A stretch of DNA of 64,000 bases from positions 1 to 64,000 of the forward strand of contig NZ_LNSB01000008.1 in the NCBI RefSeq assembly GCF_001468285.1, written 5' to 3'. The stretch is from Sphingopyxis sp. HIX (GTDB lineage Bacteria; Pseudomonadota; Alphaproteobacteria; Sphingomonadales; Sphingomonadaceae). A program made the position numbers and the translations under genes. This document shows, one piece after another, positions 19,392-29,531 of the stretch. The notes under the pieces were generated by a model that worked only from the letters and a program-made list of their open reading frames with translations, made no database searches and had not been told where the DNA came from. Numbering within the stretch: position 1 is the first letter of the stretch; each line of letters starts with the position of its first letter.

Positions 19392-20744
19392 ATGGACCCG
19401 CTCTCGCTTCTGCTCGCCCTTGCCGCCCTCGCAATCGGGGGGCTGATCGGCTGGCTTTTTGCGGGGCGGCAGGCGGGGGCGCTCAAGGCCGAGCGCGACA
19501 GCCTGACCGAACGGTTCAAGAGTGCGGTCACCGACCTCGCCGCCGAGGCCGAGGCGCGCAAGGCGGCCGATCTCCAGCTCGCCGGTCTGGTCAGCGAACA
19601 GCGCGCGCGCGACGAGGCGCATGCGGCGCAGATCGCGCAATTGAAGGACGCGCAGGCCGCGCTCACCGCGCAGTTCCGCGAGGTCGGCCAGACGATGCTC
19701 GGCGAGGCGCAAAAGGCCTTTCTCGAACGCGCCGATGCGCGTTTCCGCCAGAGCGAGGAGAGCGCGGGGCAGAATCTGAGGGCGCTGCTCAGCCCGGTCC
19801 ACGAGCGACTGCAGAAATATGAGGAGGCGGTGGGCAAGGTCGAGGCCGAGCGGCGCGACGCCTTCGGGCTGCTTCACGGCCAGATCGAATCGATGCGCGC
19901 GGGGACCGAACGCGTGTCGAGCGAGGCGGCGAAGCTGGTCAACGCGCTGCGAAACGCCCCCAAGGCGCGCGGGCGCTGGGGCGAGCAGCAGCTCAGGAAC
20001 GTGCTCGAAAGCTGCGGGCTTTCCGAACATGCCGATTTCCAGACCGAGGTCAGCGTGGCGGACGGCGACGGCGGGCGCCTCCGCCCCGACGTCGTGGTGC
20101 GGGTGCCCGGCGGGCAGAATCTCGTCATCGACGCCAAGGTGTCGCTCAACGCCTATCAGGATGCGTTCGGCGCCGTCGACGAGAGCGAAAAGGCGGCGCA
20201 TCTCGCCGCGCACGCCGCGGCGATGAAGGCGCATGTCAACACCCTCGGCGCCAAATCCTACTGGAACCAGTTCGACGACACGCCCGACTATGTCGTGATG
20301 TTCGTCCCCGGCGAACATTTCCTCGCCGCGGCGCTCGATCATGACGCCGACCTTTGGGACTATGCTTTCGACCGCAAGGTGCTGCTCGCGACCCCGACAA
20401 ACCTCATCGCGATCGCGCGCACCGTCGCCGCGGTGTGGCGGCAGGAAAAGCTGGCGGGGCAGGCGCGCGAAATCGCGGCGCTCGGCAAGGAGCTTTATGC
20501 GCGCCTCTCCATCATGGGAGGGCATATCGCCAAGGTCGGGAAAAATCTCGATCAGGCCACGGGAGCCTACAACGCGTTTATCGGAAGCTTTGAGGATCGC
20601 GTGCTGGCTCAGGCACGACGTTTTGAGGCTCTTGATATTGAGACCGGCGACAAGGACATCCCGACCCTACCGGTCGCCGAACAGTCGGCGCGCCCGCTGG
20701 CGAAGCTCGCCAGCGCGCCGGCGGCGGTCAACGACGGGGAGTAA
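19392..20744 (+). CDS. rmuC: DNA recombination protein RmuC homolog
   Basis: RmuC-family proteins limit inversions at short repeats and have a PD-(D/E)xK nuclease-like core. The 450-residue protein starts with a membrane anchor (residues 4-24), followed by a coiled coil (about 30-190) and the RmuC domain ('RGRWGEQQLRNVLESCGL' near residue 195, 'NLVIDAKVSLNAYQDA' near residue 245, 'VMFVPGEHFLAAAL'). ATG 19392 was chosen because it places the anchor at the N terminus. The 3' flank carries palindromic elements. Confidence 0.93.
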   Translation: MDPLSLLLALAALAIGGLIGWLFAGRQAGALKAERDSLTERFKSAVTDLAAEAEARKAADLQLAGLVSEQRARDEAHAAQIAQLKDAQAALTAQFREVGQTMLGEAQKAFLERADARFRQSEESAGQNLRALLSPVHERLQKYEEAVGKVEAERRDAFGLLHGQIESMRAGTERVSSEAAKLVNALRNAPKARGRWGEQQLRNVLESCGLSEHADFQTEVSVADGDGGRLRPDVVVRVPGGQNLVIDAKVSLNAYQDAFGAVDESEKAAHLAAHAAAMKAHVNTLGAKSYWNQFDDTPDYVVMFVPGEHFLAAALDHDADLWDYAFDRKVLLATPTNLIAIARTVAAVWRQEKLAGQAREIAALGKELYARLSIMGGHIAKVGKNLDQATGAYNAFIGSFEDRVLAQARRFEALDIETGDKDIPTLPVAEQSARPLAKLASAPAAVNDGE

Positions 20745-20757
20745 CCTCCACCCCGTT

Positions 20758-20777
20758 ATTCCCGCGGAAGCGGGAAT
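20758..20777. repeat. Short palindrome after rmuC
   Basis: ATTCCCGCGGAAGCGGGAAT is a small perfect-stem hairpin 14 bases after the rmuC stop. It resembles the interspersed GC palindromes elsewhere in the window. It could act as a 3' structure but has no T-run, so I do not call it a terminator. Confidence 0.6.
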
Positions 20778-20836
20778 CGAGCTTTCGCTTCGCTTGACGG
20801 CCGGCGCCGACGGTGGATCCCAAGACCCTTTGCGTT

Positions 20837-20884
20837 CTTTGCGCCTTTGCGTGATTCAAAATTATCTCACGCAAAGGCGCAAAG
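20837..20884. repeat. 18-base inverted repeat (CTTTGCGCCTTTGCGTGA)
   Basis: The arms 20837-20854 and 20867-20884 are perfect 18-base inverted copies around an AT-rich 12-base loop. The sequence composition differs from the GC palindromes. It lies in the 232-base gap between rmuC and the convergent META-domain gene, which otherwise holds no recognisable feature. Confidence 0.8.
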
Positions 20885-20976
20885 GCACGAAGAAGGAAAA
20901 AGCTGGATCGCTTGGAGAGTCGCGCGCCTCTCCGCGCCCTTCGCGGGGATGACGGGGTGAGAGTGCGCGCGACGGC

Positions 20977-21687
20977 TCAGATCGCCCGCTTGAGCACCGC
21001 CGTGCGTCCCTCGGCGCCGGTCAGGATCAGCGTGCCGTCGCTCGGAAAGTCGAGGCTCACCGGCCCGCGCATCAACGCGAAGAAGGCGTTCTCCTGCGTC
21101 ATGCCCGGCCCCGGGCACGCCATTTCGGTCGCCATCAGCGGCCCCGCGGTGAGCGTGCCGCCCTCGCGCTCGTAGCTCCCTGAAAAACGGTTGCACCCCG
21201 CGCTGCCGCTCAGCCGCCCGGCCTCGAAGGCGAGCGACGTCGGCCGGTCCCTTGCCACCGCCACGCCGCCGATCGACACGAAGCTCCAACTGGTGCCCGC
21301 AAGCTCGGTGGGCGGCAATATGCCGCCGCCGCAGCCCTGCACCGTCTTGCCGTCGGCGGTGAGCGTCACCTTGTCGCGGTAGCGCCGGTCGCTCATGCCG
21401 TCGCTGCATTCGCCGTGGGTGATGTCGACCGTCAGCCGCTGGGTGACGTAACGCTCGCCGTTGAAGCTCGGCCGGGCGCCGGGGTTGGGGACGAGGATCT
21501 TGGTGTCGCCATAGTCGCCGTCATAGTTGAGCAGCCCCGGCGTGATCTCGAGCGTCCAGCCGGGCTCGGTGCCGAGCGCGAAATAGCGCGCGGCGGGCGG
21601 GGTGCCCGGGGTCTGCGGCGCCTCGGCGGCGGGGACGCAGGCGGCGAGGGCAATGCCGAGCGTTGATACGGCAAGCGGCTTGAACAT
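20977..21687 (-). CDS. META domain-containing lipoprotein (HslJ-like)
   Basis: The 236-residue protein begins with a lipoprotein signal (MFKPLAVSTLGIALAAC). It has an N-terminal domain of the 'uncharacterised membrane protein' type ('GTEPGWTLEITPG..') and a C-terminal META/HslJ domain ('LAGTSWSFVSIGG.. GSAGCNRFSGSY.. MACPGPGMTQENAFF'). HslJ relatives are envelope proteins linked to heat or novobiocin resistance. ATG 21687 gives the lipobox; the longer frame from 21714 would hide it. Confidence 0.88.
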   Translation of the reverse strand: MFKPLAVSTLGIALAACVPAAEAPQTPGTPPAARYFALGTEPGWTLEITPGLLNYDGDYGDTKILVPNPGARPSFNGERYVTQRLTVDITHGECSDGMSDRRYRDKVTLTADGKTVQGCGGGILPPTELAGTSWSFVSIGGVAVARDRPTSLAFEAGRLSGSAGCNRFSGSYEREGGTLTAGPLMATEMACPGPGMTQENAFFALMRGPVSLDFPSDGTLILTGAEGRTAVLKRAI

Positions 21688-21705
21688 GGTCGTCTCTCCA
21701 AAACC

Positions 21706-21777
21706 CGTTCGCATCGAGCGAAGTCGAGATGCGTCGTGCGCGATGCTCGGGTGTCTCGACTTCGCTCGACACGAACG
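21706..21777. repeat. 27-base inverted repeat (CGAGCGAAGTCGAGA core)
   Basis: Arms 21706-21732 and 21751-21777 are imperfect inverted copies with core CGAGCGAAGTCGAGA. They fill most of the space between the 5' end of the META lipoprotein gene and the 3' end of the SpoU methyltransferase gene. This is another interspersed palindromic element without coding content. Confidence 0.8.
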
Positions 21778-21824
21778 GAAGAGAGGAGGGTGTAGTTGCG
21801 CCGCGGTGTCGCGTCGCTGAACGG

Positions 21825-22646
21825 CTAGCCCCGCCGCCGCTGGTTCAGCACCTCATAGGCCATCACCGCCGCCGCGACCGCGGCGTTCAGGCTGTCGGCC
21901 TTGCCCATCATCGGCATCTTCACGCGCATATCGGCGGCCGCGGCATAGGCCTCGGGCATGCCCTGCGATTCGTTGCCGACCAGGATGAAGGTCGGCGCCG
22001 CATAGGCCACCGCCTGATAGTCGGCCGTATCCTCGCCCAGCCAGGTCGCGACCAGCTGCCCCGGGCCGCCGCGCAGCCAAGGCAGGAAATCGTCCCATTC
22101 GGCCTGCACGAGGCGCTGGGTGAAGATCGCCCCCATGCTCGCGCGTACCGCCTCGACGCCATAGGGGTCGGTCACATCGCCGAGCAGGATCAGCCCGCCC
22201 GCGCCGACCGCGTCGCCGGTGCGCAGCATCGTGCCGAGGTTGCCCGGATCGCGGAGGCGCTCGGCGACGAGCCAGATCGGCGCGGCAGTGCGGTCGAGGT
22301 CGGTCAGCGTCGTCTTCGGCTCCGCGTAAATCGCAACGATCGCCTGCGCATTCTCCTTGCCCGACAGCTTCGACAGGATCGCGGGCGTGGTGTCGATCAC
22401 CTCGCCGCCCGACGCCAGCGTCGCCGCGACCAGCGCCTGCGCCAGCGGATGCGCGGCGCCCTCGTCGGCGAGGAACAGCCATTTCGGCAGCACGCCCGCC
22501 TCGCGCGCCTCGGTCGCGATGCGCAGCCCTTCGGCGAGGAACAGCCCCTCGGCGCGGCGATGCCGCTTCTCGCGCAGCAGCCGCATCCGCTTGATCAGCG
22601 GGTTGGAAAAACTCTCGATGCGCGACCGGCGGCCCGTCTGGGTCAT
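21825..22646 (-). CDS. TrmH/SpoU-family RNA 2'-O-methyltransferase
   Basis: The 273-residue SPOUT methyltransferase has an N-terminal L30e-like substrate-binding region and a C-terminal trefoil-knot domain. The three family motifs are visible: 'AERLRDPGNLGTMLRTGDAVG' near residue 130, 'FILVGNESQGMP' near residue 220 and 'VKMPMMGKADSLNAAVAAAV' near residue 240. The target rRNA or tRNA nucleotide cannot be assigned. Its start lies just downstream of ptsH on the same strand, so it may be the last gene of the PTS transcript. Confidence 0.92.
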   Translation of the reverse strand: MTQTGRRSRIESFSNPLIKRMRLLREKRHRRAEGLFLAEGLRIATEAREAGVLPKWLFLADEGAAHPLAQALVAATLASGGEVIDTTPAILSKLSGKENAQAIVAIYAEPKTTLTDLDRTAAPIWLVAERLRDPGNLGTMLRTGDAVGAGGLILLGDVTDPYGVEAVRASMGAIFTQRLVQAEWDDFLPWLRGGPGQLVATWLGEDTADYQAVAYAAPTFILVGNESQGMPEAYAAAADMRVKMPMMGKADSLNAAVAAAVMAYEVLNQRRRG

Positions 22647-22650
22647 GCCG

Positions 22651-22929
22651 TCAATCCTCGCCGAAGCTGTCCTTGACCAGCCCGACCAGCTTGAGCAGCG
22701 CCGCGTCGGCGCCGTCGCCCTTGGTATGGATCGTGATCGAATCGCCCTTCGCGGCGCCCAGCATCATCAGCCCCATGATCGACGTGCCGTTGACGCGCGA
22801 TCCGCCCTTTTCGACCTCGACCGACACGGTCTCGGGCAGGCGGCTGACGAAGGTCACGAACTTGGCGCTCGCGCGCGCATGCAGCCCGCGCTGGTTGGTG
22901 ATCTCGACCGTCTCGCTCGTCTCGTTCAT
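22651..22929 (-). CDS. ptsH: Phosphocarrier protein HPr
   Basis: The 92-residue HPr has both phosphorylation sites. His17 in 'RGLHARASAKF' accepts phosphate from EI, and Ser50 in 'NGTSIMGLMML' is the HprK target. With a truncated HprK and a mannose-type EIIA next to it, and no sugar permease, this is a regulatory (nitrogen-type) PTS. It overlaps the EIIA stop by four bases (ATGA), so translation is coupled. Confidence 0.96.
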   Translation of the reverse strand: MNETSETVEITNQRGLHARASAKFVTFVSRLPETVSVEVEKGGSRVNGTSIMGLMMLGAAKGDSITIHTKGDGADAALLKLVGLVKDSFGED

Positions 22930-23354
22930 GGACCCACCCCCAGCATTTCGGATGCAACGGAGATATATTTCTGCCCCGCCTCTTTTGCGGCGATCACTGC
23001 CGGGCGGAGTTCCATGGTCTTGCGCGCGCTTTCGAGGCGGATCAGCATCGGCAGGTTCACGCCGGCGATCACCTCGGTGTGCCCGGCGTCGAGCAGGCTG
23101 ATCGCGAGGTTCGAGGGGGTGCCGCCGAACAGGTCGGTCAGCATGATCACGCCGCGGCCCTCGTCGACCTTGTGGATCGCGTCGGCGATTTCCTTGCGCC
23201 GCATCTCCATATTGTCGTTGGGGCCGATGCACACCGTCGCGATCGCGCGTTGCGGGCCGACGACATGCTCCATCGCGGTCACCATTTCCTCGGCGAGGCG
23301 GCCATGGGTCACCAATACCATTCCAAGAAGCGGCAATGCCTTGTCGGTGCCCAT
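22926..23354 (-). CDS. PTS IIA component, mannose/fructose-sorbose family (EIIA-Man type)
   Basis: The 142-residue EIIA domain has its phospho-acceptor His17 in 'GMVLVTHGRLAEEM'. 'MLTDLFGGTPSNLA' near residue 80 is the family's dimer/active-site loop. In alphaproteobacteria this stand-alone EIIA pairs with HPr and HprK in signalling rather than sugar uptake. I chose ATG 23354 because the upstream in-frame extension (to 23444) overlaps rapZ and is not conserved-looking. The gene lies 13 bases after rapZ. Confidence 0.93.
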   Translation of the reverse strand: MGTDKALPLLGMVLVTHGRLAEEMVTAMEHVVGPQRAIATVCIGPNDNMEMRRKEIADAIHKVDEGRGVIMLTDLFGGTPSNLAISLLDAGHTEVIAGVNLPMLIRLESARKTMELRPAVIAAKEAGQKYISVASEMLGVGP

Positions 23355-23367
23355 GCAGTCGAAACCC

Positions 23368-24306
23368 TTATGCTTGTTTGCCGCCGGATGCGGGAGATGC
23401 GGACGGGGGCTTGCCCTCAAGCCCATCTTGCGGGGCGGAGTCAAGGTTGCGGTGGGTCACCGTCGGCGCATGGCCCGCCGCGCGGAGCGTCGCGGCCACA
23501 CGTTCGGCGACATGGACCGAGCGATGGCGCCCGCCGGTGCACCCGAAGGCGATGGTGACATAGCTCTTCCCCTCGGCGCGGTAGCGCGGGAGGAGCGCGA
23601 GGAGCAGCGATTCGATCTGCGCCACCGTCGCCTCATAGGCGGGGTCGGCGATGACATAGGCCGCGACCGCGGGATCGAGCCCGGTGCCGGGCTTCAGCAC
23701 CGGGTCCCAATGCGGGTTGCGCAGATAGCGCATGTCGAACACCAGGTCGGCGTTGCGCGGCAGCCCGCGCGCGAAGCCGAAGCTCAGCACGCTCAGCACC
23801 GGCTCGTCGGTCCCCGCTTCGCCGAAACGCTGGCGCACCTCCTGCTGCAGGTCGTTGCTCGAATAATTGGTGGTGTCGATGACATGCTGCGCCCAGCGGC
23901 GGAGCGGCTCCATCGTCTCGCGCTCGCGCGCGATGCCGTCGGCGGCGGGGCGGTCCTCGGCCATCGGGTGGCGGCGGCGCGTCTCGGAGAAGCGGCGCTC
24001 GAGCTCGGCGCCCGCGCAGTCGAGGAACAAAGTGTCGATGTCGCGCCCGCCCGCCTCGCGCAGCTCCTTCATCCGCTTGACCAGCGGTGCGGGCTTGAAG
24101 CCGCGGCTGCGACTGTCGATGCCGATCGCGAGCGGGCGGCTCTGGCGCCCCGGCCCCGCGGGCGCCGCGAGCAGCGCGTCGAGCAACGCGGGGGGCAGGT
24201 TGTCGACCACCTCCCAGCCCAGATCCTCGAGCACTTTCAGCACCGTCGACTTGCCCGCGCCCGACAGGCCGGTGACGAGCAGCAGGCGCTGGCCGCCGTC
24301 GCTCAT
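23368..24306 (-). CDS. rapZ: RNase adapter protein RapZ (YvcJ family P-loop protein)
   Basis: The 312-residue nucleotide-binding protein has Walker A 'GLSGAGKSTVLK' at about residues 13-24. The conserved C-terminal half includes 'FGFARGLPRNADLVFDMRYLRNPHW', here split as 'SFGFARGLPRNAD' and 'MRYLRNPHWDP', and 'IAFGCTGGRHRSV'. In enterobacteria RapZ directs the RNase E decay of GlmZ and senses glucosamine-6-phosphate. The exact role in alphaproteobacteria is not established. It overlaps hprK by four bases and sits inside the PTS operon. Confidence 0.95.
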   Translation of the reverse strand: MSDGGQRLLLVTGLSGAGKSTVLKVLEDLGWEVVDNLPPALLDALLAAPAGPGRQSRPLAIGIDSRSRGFKPAPLVKRMKELREAGGRDIDTLFLDCAGAELERRFSETRRRHPMAEDRPAADGIARERETMEPLRRWAQHVIDTTNYSSNDLQQEVRQRFGEAGTDEPVLSVLSFGFARGLPRNADLVFDMRYLRNPHWDPVLKPGTGLDPAVAAYVIADPAYEATVAQIESLLLALLPRYRAEGKSYVTIAFGCTGGRHRSVHVAERVAATLRAAGHAPTVTHRNLDSAPQDGLEGKPPSASPASGGKQA

Positions 24307-24749
24307 GCCGCGCTGCCCAGCCGGTCGAGCGCCATCAGCACCTTGATCGGCGCCGAAGCCTCGAAACCCGCGAGCAGCAGCGCGGGCAGCGCGTGGCCCG
24401 CGATCGTCTCGCTCTGGTTCGCGGGCGGCATGCGCTCGGGGCGCTCGGCGAGGCGCACCGCGAGCGCGAGCGGCACCGGCGCGACGAAGGGCTGGTCGAC
24501 GATGCCGATGCCGCGTACCTCCATCTTGCCCGCGAGGTTCGCCGGCGGGCGGCACCACAGGCGGCCGCGGTCGAACCAGATGTCGCAGCGGTCGTCGGCG
24601 ACCAGCCGCGCGCCGCGGTCGATCAGCCGCAGCGCCAGGTCGGACTTGCCCTGTCCCGATGCGCCGAGGATCACTATGCCGCGGCTGCCCGCCGCGACGC
24701 AGCTGGCGTGGATGTTGACGATATCGAGTGCGGTCCGGCGCGGCAGCAT
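24303..24749 (-). CDS. hprK: HPr kinase/phosphorylase, short alphaproteobacterial form
   Basis: The 148-residue protein corresponds only to the C-terminal kinase domain of HprK, as is normal in alphaproteobacteria; Gram-positive forms are about 310 residues. Walker A is 'GASGQGKS' (29-36), preceded by the conserved 'IHASCVA' and followed by 'DRGARLVADD'. It phosphorylates or dephosphorylates Ser50 of HPr. Overlap with rapZ (ATGA) indicates coupling. It follows chvG after a 125-base gap that contains a palindromic pair. Confidence 0.93.
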   Translation of the reverse strand: MLPRRTALDIVNIHASCVAAGSRGIVILGASGQGKSDLALRLIDRGARLVADDRCDIWFDRGRLWCRPPANLAGKMEVRGIGIVDQPFVAPVPLALAVRLAERPERMPPANQSETIAGHALPALLLAGFEASAPIKVLMALDRLGSAA

Positions 24750-24793
24750 GGCGGAGAGGCTTACCGGCGTGTCAGCACGGCTGCAAGCAAAGC

Positions 24794-24872
24794 GTCGCCC
24801 CCGCGCGAGCGGGGGCCACGGGAGAGAGGTAGCGCAAGGCTGCTTGCGGGCCCCCGCCTTCGCGGGGGCGAC
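24794..24872. repeat. Inverted-repeat pair of the 'GTCGCCCCCGCG' element family
   Basis: Arms 24794-24817 and 24849-24872 are 24-base inverted copies (differing only in the 3-base centre of each arm). They are of the same family as the elements at 6254, 36103 and 40515. The pair lies between chvG and hprK, almost abutting the chvG stop codon, and separates the two-component genes from the PTS genes. Confidence 0.9.
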
Positions 24873-24874
24873 GG

Positions 24875-26488
24875 TCAGCTCTCGCCGCCATCCCCCTCCG
24901 CCGCCGGCAAAGTGATCAGCAGGCTCGCGCCCGGCTGGCCGTCGTCGCGGTCGCGCGCGGCGATATGGCCGTTGTGCCCCTCGACGATCGTCCGCGCGAT
25001 CGCGAGGCCGAGGCCGCTGTGGCGGCCGAAGGCGCCGTCGGGACGCTCGCTGTGGAAACGGCGGAAAATGGCGTCGCGCTGCGCGGGCTCGATCCCGGGG
25101 CCGTCGTCGTCGACCCCGATATGGACGTCGCTGCCCAGCCGCGTCGCGCGCACGCAGACCAGCCCGCCGGGAGGCGAGAAGCTGATCGCATTGTCGATGA
25201 CATTGTCGATCACGCGTTCGAGGCGGTGACCGTCGCCGAGCACCATCGTCGTGCCCTTGCGCGGGCGCGCGAAGGCGATGCGCGGCTGCGGCATGTCCTT
25301 GCCTTCCGCCCGGGCGGCCCTGGACGCGAGCATCGATTCGATCATCAGCCCGACGTCGATCGGCTCGAAACTGGTGCGCGACAATTGCGCGTCGATGCGG
25401 CTCGCGTCGCTGATGTCGGTGACCAGCCGGTCGAGCCGCCTTACATCCTCGTCCGCAATGGCCAGCAATTGCGCGCGCTGCTCGTCGGTCTTGACGCGCC
25501 CCAGCCCCTCGATCGCCGAGCGTACCGAGGCGATCGGGTTCTTGAGCTCGTGCGTCACGTCGGCGGCGAAATGCTCGCCGGCGTCGATGCGCTCCCTGAG
25601 GGCTTGCGTCATGTCCGACAGCGCGCGCGCGAGCGTGCCGATCTCGTCGCGGCGGCTCGGCAGGCGCGGCACGACGACCTCGCGCGCGCGTCCCAGCCGC
25701 ACGCGCACCGCGGCACGCGCGAGCTTGCGCAGCGGCCGGACGATCGTCCGCGCAAGGAAGAGCGAGAGCAGCACCGACGTCAGCAGCACGATCGCGACGA
25801 CCACCGCGAGCCGGAAGCGCTCGGCGCGCACCGTGCGCGTGATGTCGCGCGCATTGAGCGTCATCAGCATCACCTGCGGCGTGTCGAGGTCGACGATCCG
25901 CGTCGCGGTGAGCAGGGGCGTGCGTTCGGGGGCGTAACGGAAGCGTGTGGTGCCCGCGCCGCTCTTCAGCGTCTGTACGACCTCGGGCCAGGCCGCGCCG
26001 CGGTCGACCGCGGGTTCCTCGAAATCGGGATAGTTGGGCGCGCCGACGATCCAGTCGATGCCGCGGTCCATCGCGCGCGCGGCGTCGCGCTTCCACGGCT
26101 GGATAGTGGGATCGCGCAAAGTATAGGTCGGCGGGCCATGGTCGAAGCTGTCGTAGCTGCGCGTGCCGTCGGCGGCGTAGAAGCGCAGCCGCGACGCGGT
26201 CGCCCGCGTGAAGGCGTCGATCAGCCGCTGGCGCTGGTCGGGGCGCGCCGCCTCGAGCGCGTCGTCGAGCTGCGCGAGCTGCTCCTCCATCACCCCGACA
26301 CGCGTGTCGACCAGTCGGCTGCGGTAGGTGTCGAGGTAGAAAAAGCCGCCTGCGAGCAGCGCGATCGCGACGATGTTGACCGCCAGGATGCGCGTGGTCA
26401 GCGACCAGCGCGCCGACCAGACCAAAGGCTGGTCCTCGGCGTCGCGCGCGGGATCAGCCTTCGTCGGCAAAGCGGTAGCCCGCCCCAT
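24875..26488 (-). CDS. chvG: Sensor histidine kinase ChvG
   Basis: The 537-residue inner-membrane kinase has TM1 (about 32-52), a periplasmic sensor domain (about 55-230), TM2 (about 232-255), HAMP, the phospho-acceptor His in '[15 protein letters not shown]' near residue 310, and an ATPase domain with N box '[11 protein letters not shown]', G1 'DDDGPGIE' and G2 'GLGLAIA'. ChvG/ExoS senses acidity and cell-envelope state in rhizobia and Agrobacterium. Its start overlaps chvI by 35 bases, and the conserved chvI-chvG order supports the assignment. Confidence 0.92.
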   Translation of the reverse strand: MGRATALPTKADPARDAEDQPLVWSARWSLTTRILAVNIVAIALLAGGFFYLDTYRSRLVDTRVGVMEEQLAQLDDALEAARPDQRQRLIDAFTRATASRLRFYAADGTRSYDSFDHGPPTYTLRDPTIQPWKRDAARAMDRGIDWIVGAPNYPDFEEPAVDRGAAWPEVVQTLKSGAGTTRFRYAPERTPLLTATRIVDLDTPQVMLMTLNARDITRTVRAERFRLAVVVAIVLLTSVLLSLFLARTIVRPLRKLARAAVRVRLGRAREVVVPRLPSRRDEIGTLARALSDMTQALRERIDAGEHFAADVTHELKNPIASVRSAIEGLGRVKTDEQRAQLLAIADEDVRRLDRLVTDISDASRIDAQLSRTSFEPIDVGLMIESMLASRAARAEGKDMPQPRIAFARPRKGTTMVLGDGHRLERVIDNVIDNAISFSPPGGLVCVRATRLGSDVHIGVDDDGPGIEPAQRDAIFRRFHSERPDGAFGRHSGLGLAIARTIVEGHNGHIAARDRDDGQPGASLLITLPAAEGDGGES

Positions 26489-27164
26489 AGAGCGTCGCGA
26501 TCGCGTCGAAATCGGGGTCGACTTCGCGGAACTTGCGGCGCAGGCGCTTGATGTGGCTGTCTATCGTGCGGTCGTCGATATAGACGTCGTCCTGATAGGC
26601 GGCGTCCATCAGCTGGTTGCGGCTGCGCACGATGCCCGGGCGGCTCGCCAGCGTTTCGAGGATCAGGAATTCGGTGACGGTCAGCGTCACGTCCTTGCCG
26701 TCCCATTCGACCTTGTGCCGCGCTGGATCCATACTCAGCCGGCCGCGCGTGATCGGATCGGCGACGGGTTCGTCCTCGTCACCGGGCGCATTTTTGTTGA
26801 GCTCGACGCGGCGCAAAATCGCGCGGATGCGCGCGATCACCAGCCGCTGCGAGAAGGGCTTGGCGATATAGTCGTCGGCGCCCATCGCGAGCCCCAGCGC
26901 CTCGTCGATCTCGTCGTCCTTGCTGGTCAGGAAGATCACCGGCAGCTGGCTCTTTTCGCGCAGGCGCCGCAGCAGTTCGAGCCCGTCCATGCGCGGCATC
27001 TTCACGTCGAAGACGGCCAGGTCGGGCGGATTGTCGATCAGCGGCTTCAGCGCCGCCTCGCCGTCCGAATAGACGCGCGTCACGAAGCCCTCGGCCTGGA
27101 GCGCGATCGACAGGGATTGCAGGATGTTGCGGTCGTCGTCGACCAGCGCGATGGTTGCCGTCAT
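26454..27164 (-). CDS. chvI: DNA-binding response regulator ChvI
   Basis: This 236-residue OmpR-type regulator has the receiver domain at residues 3-118, with the phospho-acceptor Asp53 in '[11 protein letters not shown]', conserved 'LTSKDDE' and 'IAKPFSQ', and a winged-helix DNA-binding domain at the C terminus ('[21 protein letters not shown]'). It is the partner of ChvG. It is transcribed divergently from pckA across a 267-base gap, an arrangement conserved in alphaproteobacteria, where ChvI influences pckA. Confidence 0.94.
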   Translation of the reverse strand: MTATIALVDDDRNILQSLSIALQAEGFVTRVYSDGEAALKPLIDNPPDLAVFDVKMPRMDGLELLRRLREKSQLPVIFLTSKDDEIDEALGLAMGADDYIAKPFSQRLVIARIRAILRRVELNKNAPGDEDEPVADPITRGRLSMDPARHKVEWDGKDVTLTVTEFLILETLASRPGIVRSRNQLMDAAYQDDVYIDDRTIDSHIKRLRRKFREVDPDFDAIATLYGAGYRFADEG

Positions 27165-27431
27165 GCTCTTTCCATAGGGGCGGACGTCCCGGCAACTAGC
27201 CGATGTGCCGCCCGGTCACAACATCGCGCGCTTGCTACCGGTTCCCTTAGGGCGCGGGCGCCGAACCGGGCTTTAATCTTTTGACCTCATCCTCCAACCT
27301 CGCTAACGCGGCCGCAATTTCGGAATTCGACGTCCCGTCGGCACCCATGTTCATGCGGGCCCAGCGCTTTCGCTTGGCATGCGCTGCATAGGTATGCAAA
27401 GGCGGGCGGAAAGTTGGGAAAGGCTTGAGTC

Positions 27432-29033
<1,602 letters not shown>

Positions 29034-29036
29034 TTG

Positions 29037-29068
29037 ACCCGGAAACTTCCGGGTGCTCATTCACCCGG
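29037..29068 (+). promoter_or_regulatory. Two overlapping, mutually exclusive hairpins after pckA
   Basis: ACCCGGA (29037-29043) pairs with TCCGGGT (29048-29054). CCGGGTG (29049-29055) can instead pair with CACCCGG (29062-29068). The second stem reaches into the GGAGGG ribosome-binding site (29067-29072) of the next gene. There is no T-run, so it is not a clear terminator. It might limit translation of the downstream gene. Confidence 0.4.
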
Positions 29069-29081
29069 AGGGACCGGACCA

Positions 29082-29531
29082 ATGACTACCGATTTTTCGC
29101 CGCGCCTGTTCGCAGGCGACCATGAAATCCGCGCGATCGGCGAGGGCCTGCTTGCGCGCACCCTGCCGCGCGAAGCCTGGACGCACGAGGCGCATCTCGG
29201 CGCCTGCCTCTGGCTGCTCAGCGAGCGCCCCGATATCGATGTCGACGCCGACATCGCCACGATAATCAGCCGCTTCAACGAAAGCGTCGGCGGCGTGAAC
29301 GACGATCATGGCGGCTATCACGACAGCATCACGCGCGCCTATGTCGCGGGGGTGCGGCTATTCCTGTCGGAAACGGCGGAGACTGGATTGGCGGCGCGCG
29401 TCAACGCGATGCTGCTGTCCGACGTCGGTCGCCGCGACTGGCCTTTGCGCTTCTACAGCCGCGAACTGCTCTTCTCGGTTCCGGCGCGGCGCGGCTTTGT
29501 CGCGCCCGATCTCGCGCCGCTGCCCGCCTAG
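29082..29531 (+). CDS. Conserved hypothetical protein
   Basis: The 149-residue soluble, mainly helical protein has no recognised domain. Notable stretches are 'WTHEAHLGACLWLL' near residue 32 and 'DHGGYHDSITRAYVAGV' near residue 75. The conserved-looking His/Asp residues hint at metal or ligand binding, but I cannot name a function. GGAGGG 10 bases upstream supports ATG 29082. It follows pckA by 48 bases and converges with the next gene, overlapping its stop region by four bases. Confidence 0.72.
   Translation: MTTDFSPRLFAGDHEIRAIGEGLLARTLPREAWTHEAHLGACLWLLSERPDIDVDADIATIISRFNESVGGVNDDHGGYHDSITRAYVAGVRLFLSETAETGLAARVNAMLLSDVGRRDWPLRFYSRELLFSVPARRGFVAPDLAPLPA

Noticed and set aside
24875-26488. 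Treating chvG as an EnvZ-type osmosensor
   Set aside because: Neighbouring chvI, hprK and pckA, and the long periplasmic sensor domain, fit the ChvG/ExoS arrangement better.
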